Part shown: positions 7,599 through 11,466 of the stretch, piece by piece
How positions within the stretch are numbered: position 1 is the stretch's first letter
Layout of the letters: each line of letters starts with the position of its first letter
NCBI GenBank assembly: GCA_016793585.1
Contig: JAEUJR010001150.1
Span: 1 to 11,466 of the forward strand
DNA: 11,466 bases
Reading direction: 5' to 3'
Source: Archangium sp.
Lineage (GTDB): Bacteria > Myxococcota > Myxococcia > Myxococcales > Myxococcaceae
The notes under the pieces: model-generated
The model's input: the letters and a program-made list of their open reading frames with translations, nothing else
Database searches by the model: none
What the model was told of the DNA's origin: nothing
Made by a program: the position numbers and the translations under genes

Positions 7599-9931
7599 AG
7601 CTCGACCTGCGCGCCGTCGCGCTGCTCCTCGGGGTCTCGTTCGCCGCCTGCGAGTGTGGCCCGCTCGGCGTCGAACAGAAGCGCTTCGCCTGCACCACCG
7701 ACGACGACTGCCTCGAGGGGTTCGCGTGCCGTGACGCCGGTAGCGGCCCAGAGTGCGTCTCGAAGAGCGCGCCAGTTGGAGGAGGCGCCGCTGGCGGTTC
7801 GAGCGGTGGCGCTGCCGGTGGCGCCGCGCCGGGCGGCGGGAGCGCTGCAGGCGGCTTAGCGGGCGGCTCCAGCGCAGGCGGTGACGCGGGCGGAGCGGCT
7901 GCCGGAGGCGACGCCGGTGGCGCTGCAGCTGGTGGTGAAGCGGGTGGCGACGCTGGTGGCAGCGCGGGAGGAATGGCGGGAGGAATGGCGGGGGGAGGGG
8001 CCGGCGGTGGTGGTGCAAGCACCTCGGGCGGAGCCGGCGGTGGGTCGAGTGGTGGCAACGCTGGTGGTCGTGCCGGCGGTGCTGGTGGTGGTGGCGCAGG
8101 GACGGGCGGTGGTGGCGCAGGGACGGGCGGTGGTGGCGCAGGTACTGGCGGCGGAGGCGCAGGCACGGGCGGTGGTGGAGGCGGCTCGGCCGTGGGCCCA
8201 CCCACGCAGCTGGTCTTCACGAACTCGCCGCGCACTCAGCCCGTCAACACGTGCTCCTTCTCCATCACCGTCGAGACCCGCGACGCGCTCGGCCGCACGT
8301 CGCCGGTGAGCGCGCCGACGACGGTCACGCTCGGCACCGGCGCGTCGAGCAACACGCTGCACACGGCCTCGACGTGTCTGTCCACGCCCGTCACCAGCGT
8401 CACGATTCCCACGGGCTCCTCCTCGGCGAGCGTCGTCGCGCGCGGCACGACGGCGGGCATGTACCAGCTGGTCGCGAGCGCCACCGGGCTGACCTCGGCC
8501 ACCCAGACGCTCACCATGAACGATGGCCCCGACACCATCGTCTTCACCAACACGCCTCCCGCGCCGCTGCGCGCCGGCCAGTGCTTCGCCCTCACCTACC
8601 AGACGCGCAAGGGGGCAATGACGATGGCGGTCGGCGCCACGACCACCATCTCGTTCGGCACCACGCCCAACGGCGCGGCCCGGTACTACGCCGACCCGTC
8701 GTGCACCGCGCCGTCGACGTCGCAGCTGCTCGCATCGGGCGCCTCGACCGACACCATCTTCGTCCGCGTGCTGACGGGCGGCGCGCCCGTGGTGCTGCAG
8801 GCGTCGGGTGCGCTGCTCACGCCCGCGACCGTGACCGTCAACGCCACGCCCATGGTTCGCCGCGGCTCGTGCGTGCTGGGGGCACAGGTCGTCACGCCCA
8901 ACGACGGTGGGCTGCCCGATGGTGGCAGCGTCGACGCCGGCTTCACGGTGACCCAGACGCTCAGCGCCACCTGCGCCATCACGCCCGCGCTCATCACCCC
9001 CGGCGCGACCATGCTCTTCACGCAGTCGAGCACCGCGAGCGCCTTCTCCGATGCCGAGGTGCGCTGCCGCATCAACACCGGCGGCGCCGTCTCGTGCGCC
9101 CGCCGCGCCGGAGTGACGGCCACGACGGTGCAGTGGCAGGCCGTCGAGATTCCCAGCGGGCTGCGTGTGGTGGGCGTCGGGTCGGGCGGCTGCGGCTCCC
9201 CCGTCGCGCTCCCTGCGTCGGTCGACCCGGGCAAGAGCTTCGTCCTGAAGACCATCAGCAACGACACCCAGCTCTACGATGACGAAGACGCGACGGTCTT
9301 CTCGCTCACCGGCCCCAGCACCGTGACGCTCTCGAACACCGCGTGCGCGGGCTACGAGCTGCAGGTGGTGGAGTGGCAGGGCCTCACCGTCACCAGCGGC
9401 GCCTTCGACGGCGGCTTCGGGCCGGGCGTCACCGAGCTCGTCTCGAGCGGGCTCTCACCGGCCAGCACCCAGCGCGCGCTGCTCACGCAGGCGACGACCG
9501 CGGTCAACGGCGACATCAACGCGTGCGCGATGCTGGCTCGCGGCGCGCCGCTCAGCAGCCCCTCGGAGGTGCGCATGACGCGTGCGTACCTCGACGGCGG
9601 CTGCGCAGCGCTGCCGCTCGGCGTCGCGGAGTACGAGCGGCTCGACTTCGGCACCCTGGCCACGGTGCAGGAGCGCACGGTCTCGTTGCAGCCCGGCGCG
9701 CTCTCGGCGAACGCCACCCTCACGGCGGTCGACCTCTCGCGAACCTTCGTCTTCGCGAGCGCGCAGTCGTCGTTCGGGCAGGGCATGGGCGAGACGAACG
9801 CGCCTGACGCCGGTGTGCCGCTCGAGGCGGCCTTTACCTTCGACTTCTCGAGCCCGACCTCCATCACGGCGCGGCGCACCAACGGCGTGGGCTCGGCCAC
9901 CCTCACCTTCTACGTCGTGCAGGTGGAGTAG
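7595..9931 (+). CDS. Gly-rich-linker lipoprotein with Ig-like domains
   Basis: 778 residues from ATG 7595; the start overlaps the previous stop in ATGA, with GGAG at 7584-7587 at good spacing, so translational coupling is likely. A signal peptide ends in FAAC with Cys19 as probable lipidation site. Then a short disulfide module (Cys 33, 39, 45, 54: CTTDDDC...C...C), a Gly/Ala/Ser linker (62-197) ending in GGGGAGT repeats, a first Ig-like domain (~203-308, PTQLVFTN...VTLGTGASSN), a second one (~309-418, PDTIVFTN...), and a beta-rich C-terminal half (~419-778) in which a V-V-E-W-Q-type motif recurs (AVEIPSG, VVEWQGLTV, YVVQVE). The C-terminal half is not recognised. It is presumably anchored in the outer membrane and extends from the cell by its linker. 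Same strand as ttcA, 36 bp away. Export and domain layout are well supported; function is unknown. Confidence 0.88.
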   Translation: MKLDLRAVALLLGVSFAACECGPLGVEQKRFACTTDDDCLEGFACRDAGSGPECVSKSAPVGGGAAGGSSGGAAGGAAPGGGSAAGGLAGGSSAGGDAGGAAAGGDAGGAAAGGEAGGDAGGSAGGMAGGMAGGGAGGGGASTSGGAGGGSSGGNAGGRAGGAGGGGAGTGGGGAGTGGGGAGTGGGGAGTGGGGGGSAVGPPTQLVFTNSPRTQPVNTCSFSITVETRDALGRTSPVSAPTTVTLGTGASSNTLHTASTCLSTPVTSVTIPTGSSSASVVARGTTAGMYQLVASATGLTSATQTLTMNDGPDTIVFTNTPPAPLRAGQCFALTYQTRKGAMTMAVGATTTISFGTTPNGAARYYADPSCTAPSTSQLLASGASTDTIFVRVLTGGAPVVLQASGALLTPATVTVNATPMVRRGSCVLGAQVVTPNDGGLPDGGSVDAGFTVTQTLSATCAITPALITPGATMLFTQSSTASAFSDAEVRCRINTGGAVSCARRAGVTATTVQWQAVEIPSGLRVVGVGSGGCGSPVALPASVDPGKSFVLKTISNDTQLYDDEDATVFSLTGPSTVTLSNTACAGYELQVVEWQGLTVTSGAFDGGFGPGVTELVSSGLSPASTQRALLTQATTAVNGDINACAMLARGAPLSSPSEVRMTRAYLDGGCAALPLGVAEYERLDFGTLATVQERTVSLQPGALSANATLTAVDLSRTFVFASAQSSFGQGMGETNAPDAGVPLEAAFTFDFSSPTSITARRTNGVGSATLTFYVVQVE
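8087..8170. repeat. 21-bp minisatellite, four units, in the Gly-rich linker
   Basis: Four 21-base units at 8087, 8108, 8129 and 8150. The first two are identical (GGTGGTGGCGCAGGGACGGG plus C); units three and four differ at a few, mainly third-codon, positions. Each encodes GGGGAGT. They lie at the end of a longer imperfect GGN-rich tract (7778-8185) and provide in-frame length variation of the linker. Confidence 0.9.
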
Positions 9932-9967
9932 CGGCCGACGCCGACTTCGTGGCAATGCGGCTGCCGC

Positions 9968-10876
9968 ATGAGCGACGCCGAGCCCCGCGACGAACGTGAA
10001 CGCCTCGAGCGCCGGCTGCTCGCGCGCGTCACCAGGACGGTGCACACGCACGGCCTGCTGAAGCCAGACGCGCGGGTGATGGTGTGTCTGTCGGGCGGCA
10101 AAGACAGCTGGACGATGCTGCACCTGCTCGCCCGCCTCGTGCGCACGCTGCCCTTTCGCGTCGAGCTCGTCGCGGTGCACCTCGACCAACGCCAGCCCGG
10201 CTACGACGGAGCCCCGCTCGTGGAGTACCTGAAGCGCTCCGGGCACCGCTTCGAGGTGTTGTCGGAGGACACCTACTCGACGGTGAAGCAGCACCTCGTC
10301 GCTGGAGAGACGCCGTGTTCGACCTGCAGCCGCCTTCGCCGCGGCATTCTGTACACCGCCGCCGAGCGCCTGGGCTGCACCACCATCGCGCTGGGCCACC
10401 ACCGCGAAGACACGCTCGAGACGTTTCTGTTGAACCTCGTCTTCACCGGCAAGCTGCAGGCCATGCCCGCCCGCTACCGCACCGACGATGGGCGCTTCGA
10501 CGTGGTTCGGCCGCTCGTGGAGTGCGCCGAAGCAGACATCGCGGCGTTCGCGGCGCTCGAAGGCTTCCCCATTCTGCCGTGCACGCTGTGCGGCTCGCAG
10601 CCCGACTCACGCCGTGACGCCATGGGCGCGTTGCTCACGCAGCTCGAGACGCTTCACCCGCGCGTGCGGGAATCGATGCTGGCGGCGCTTGGCAACGTGC
10701 GGCCGACGCACCTGCTCGACGGCGAGGTGGCCGAGGCGTGGAGCGCGAGACCGACCACCATCGAGCCACGCTCGAGCGCGAAGCAGACGCCGGCACGATT
10801 CGCCGCGCTGCCAGTGCACTCCAACGTCGACGGGTGGCTCGAGGCGCCGTCAGGAAAAGACACCGCGGGCGTGTGA
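9968..10876 (+). CDS. ttcA: tRNA 2-thiocytidine biosynthesis protein TtcA
   Basis: 302 residues from ATG 9968. TtcA is a cytoplasmic Fe-S, ATP-dependent PP-loop enzyme that makes 2-thiocytidine at C32 of certain tRNAs. Seen here: PP-loop SGGKDS (42-47), the CSTC pair at C117 and C120 followed by RLRRGILY, the conserved ALGHHREDTLET block (141-152), FTGKLQAMPARY (159-170), and CTLC at C205/C208 within ILPCTLCGSQ, which supplies the third cluster ligand. Length and order fit the family. The start has no clear Shine-Dalgarno, and the 36-bp gap to the upstream lipoprotein allows co-transcription. The C-terminal ~45 residues are low-complexity and probably not essential. The tRNA-mimic RNA described below begins eight bases after the stop codon, so ttcA and that RNA could share a transcript. 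Confidence in identity is high. Confidence 0.95.
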   Translation: MSDAEPRDERERLERRLLARVTRTVHTHGLLKPDARVMVCLSGGKDSWTMLHLLARLVRTLPFRVELVAVHLDQRQPGYDGAPLVEYLKRSGHRFEVLSEDTYSTVKQHLVAGETPCSTCSRLRRGILYTAAERLGCTTIALGHHREDTLETFLLNLVFTGKLQAMPARYRTDDGRFDVVRPLVECAEADIAAFAALEGFPILPCTLCGSQPDSRRDAMGALLTQLETLHPRVRESMLAALGNVRPTHLLDGEVAEAWSARPTTIEPRSSAKQTPARFAALPVHSNVDGWLEAPSGKDTAGV

Positions 10877-10883
10877 AGAAGCA

Positions 10884-11028
10884 CAGCACGCGCCCGGCCG
10901 ATGAGGCCGTACACGCAAACTCCCCGGTTCGATTCCGGGATCCTCCACTCCAAGGGGGATTCGTCCATGGCGGACACCACCCTGTAAAGGTGACTCAACC
11001 CCTGGCTTTCTCACTCGGGCGCGTGCTG
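10884..11028 (+). ncRNA. Bacterial Y RNA (YrlA-like) with circularly permuted tRNA-mimic domain
   Basis: Bases 10884-10896 (CAGCACGCGCCCG) pair perfectly with 11016-11028 to close the RNA. Inside, GAG/GCC at 10903-10908 can pair with GGC/CTC at 11004-11006 and 11010-11012, leaving internal loop GCCGAT opposite ACT and a UUU bulge. Then come tRNA arms in permuted order: T-arm CCCGG-TTCGATT-CCGGG (10923-10939); acceptor-like hairpin ATCCTCC (10940-10946) with GGGGGAT (10954-10960), seven pairs including one G-U, loop ACTCCAA; two bases; D-arm GTCC-ATGGC-GGAC (10963-10975); one base; anticodon-like arm CCACC-CTGTAAA-GGTGA (10977-10993, outermost pair C-A mismatched). The 7-2-4-loop-4-1-5-7-5 spacing is that of a tRNA. 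Known YrlA RNAs have this plan: an end stem bound by Ro/Rsr and a tRNA-like effector module. No promoter or terminator is clear. Alternatives: a true permuted tRNA(Tyr-GUA) or a tRNA remnant; the closing helix argues for Y RNA. Confidence 0.8.
10884..11028. repeat. 13-bp perfect inverted repeat (10884-10896 / 11016-11028)
   Basis: CAGCACGCGCCCG and its exact reverse complement CGGGCGCGTGCTG are separated by 119 bases. A G-U pair (10897/11015) can extend it inward. It forms the closing helix of the Y-like RNA, where the Ro-binding stem would be. A 13-base perfect match at this spacing in a 168-base intergenic region is unlikely by chance. Confidence 0.9.
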
Positions 11029-11040
11029 AACCTTTCCTCC

Positions 11041-11059
11041 GTCGTCAGCGAATGACGAC
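11041..11059. terminator. 7-bp hairpin at the convergent junction, possible bidirectional transcript end
   Basis: GTCGTCA (11041-11047), loop GCGAA, TGACGAC (11053-11059) form a perfect stem right after the Y-like RNA and across the stop codon of the converging minus-strand gene. No U-run follows on either strand, so it is not a canonical intrinsic terminator. It may stabilise 3' ends or be incidental. Confidence 0.3.
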
Positions 11060-11466
11060 CCCGAAGACCTGGTAGCCCGCGCCCGCGAAGGCCTCTTCCT
11101 GCCACGCGAGCCGCACCTCGGCGCCCTCGACCGTGAGCCGCGGGAACGAGCCCTGGCCGCCGCTGCCGAACGACAGGCCGCCGTCCTCCAGCTTCACGTC
11201 GGAGAGCTCGATGGTCGCAGGCCCACGGGTCACCAGCGCGAGGTGAATCGCGCCCGCGGAGCTCCACGCGAGCAGCGCCCCCGCCCCGAACGGCGCGACG
11301 TCGTACTCGTCGGTCGGCACGCCCGCGCTCGTCATCGTCTGCATCGTGAAGGGGGTCCACGCCTTCGCCTCGACGAACCCATCGCTGATTCGACGAAACA
11401 CGAACGCGTCGTGCAGGTCTTCGCCGAACATGACGGCCTTGAGGTCGACGTTCTGCGTGTCGAGCG
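11045..11466 (-). CDS. Unrecognised, probably beta-rich protein, C-terminal part (5' partial)
   Basis: The frame is open from the right window edge (LDTQNVDLKAVMFGEDLHDAF...) to the TGA at 11047-11045, 140 codons, so ATG 11431 need not be the true start. The visible part shows alternating short beta-strand motifs with recurring tryptophans (KAWTPF, LLAWSSAGAIHLALV, VRLAWQEE) and ends YQVFGVVIR. This pattern is like the last blades of a beta-propeller or a related exported repeat protein, but I do not recognise a family. No catalytic motif is seen. Its stop codon lies inside a perfect 7-bp hairpin, and it converges on the Y-like RNA with 16 bases between them. Being coding with high GC and no stops supports a real gene; function cannot be assigned. 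Confidence 0.65.
   Translation of the reverse strand, partial: LDTQNVDLKAVMFGEDLHDAFVFRRISDGFVEAKAWTPFTMQTMTSAGVPTDEYDVAPFGAGALLAWSSAGAIHLALVTRGPATIELSDVKLEDGGLSFGSGGQGSFPRLTVEGAEVRLAWQEEAFAGAGYQVFGVVIR

Noticed and set aside
7236..8201. Minus-strand 321-codon Arg/His-rich frame
   Set aside because: Shadow of the Gly-rich linker and the preceding gene; no start-site support or domain.
7495..8235. Pro-rich minus-strand frame opposite the Gly-rich linker
   Set aside because: Pro-rich sequence is the automatic complement of the GGN-rich linker; it overlaps two well-supported genes and has no independent support.
10877..10952. Ordinary tRNA gene ending in T-arm plus CTCCA
   Set aside because: The T-arm is convincing, but no 5' acceptor strand, D-arm or U33-containing anticodon loop lies upstream at tRNA or long-variable-arm spacing. 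The matching acceptor strand, D-arm and anticodon arm are downstream.
10915..10952. tRNA 3'-end fragment left by an integrative element (att site)
   Set aside because: A T-arm plus acceptor fragment would fit, but it does not explain the matching 5' tRNA half downstream or the 13-bp closing helix, and there is no integrase or second att copy in the window.
10654..10998. Minus-strand 114-codon frame through the RNA and the ttcA 3' end (WRIPESNRG motif)
   Set aside because: The motif is the antisense translation of the tRNA-like T-arm, a common cause of spurious small proteins.
10884..11028. Functional circularly permuted tRNA-Tyr, tRNA-Sec or tmRNA
   Set aside because: Permuted tRNA cannot be fully excluded, but the 5-base D-loop, the C-A mismatch in the anticodon stem and the long closing stem with internal loop and bulge fit a Y RNA better. 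There is no UCA anticodon for Sec, and no tag reading frame or pseudoknots for tmRNA.

Overview
The window is high-GC DNA from a single chromosomal region, most likely of a myxobacterium (Myxococcota). The signs are a Hanks-type Ser/Thr kinase with a transmembrane segment and PEGA-like tails, large secreted or lipid-anchored proteins with Cys-rich heads and long Gly/Ala/Thr linkers, an EGF-plus-Kelch architecture, and strong GC bias. The species cannot be read from the sequence. No insertion sequence, CRISPR array, rRNA or ordinary tRNA is visible.

Layout. (1) 1-1608, plus strand: the 3' part of a large FG-GAP/VCBS-repeat protein with a C-terminal ASPIC/UnbV domain, followed by an overlapping small zinc-ribbon-like ORF (1598-1966). 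The first 91 bases repeat 508-598 exactly and in frame. (2) 1970-6465, minus strand: a PEGA-type membrane Ser/Thr kinase (6465 to 4729) and, 50 bp downstream, a 902-residue exported protein with a Cys-rich head, an 18-bp minisatellite linker, six Ca-binding EGF-like modules and six Kelch repeats (4678 to 1970). (3) 6466-6548: a compact divergent promoter region; both flanking genes may be nearly leaderless. (4) 6549-10876, plus strand: an exported TPR-like protein with two C-terminal hydrophobic segments, a translationally coupled 778-residue lipoprotein with a Gly-rich linker and Ig-like domains, and ttcA, the tRNA C32 2-thiolase. (5) 10877-11044: a region that holds a structured RNA. (6) 11045-11466, minus strand: the C-terminal part of an unrecognised, probably beta-rich protein.

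The most interesting element is the RNA at 10884-11028. A perfect 13-bp inverted repeat closes a domain that contains, in circularly permuted order, every arm of a tRNA: T-arm with TTCGATT loop, a 7-bp acceptor-like stem closed as a hairpin, a D-arm, and an anticodon-like arm with loop CTGTAAA. The spacings are those of a tRNA. This is the known architecture of YrlA, the bacterial Y RNA that mimics tRNA and is tethered by Ro/Rsr (TROVE) proteins. Here it follows a tRNA-thiolation gene, and no rsr gene is in the window. TtcA thiolates C32 of tRNAs, and the mimic has a C at that position, so a substrate or decoy relation is a testable idea.

How the genes may work together: the divergent kinase/EGF-Kelch and TPR/Ig-like lipoprotein pairs look like one envelope-signalling locus, with a cytoplasmic kinase linked through the membrane to PEGA domains and exported partners on both arms. 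ttcA and the Y-like RNA form a separate RNA-related unit on the same strand.
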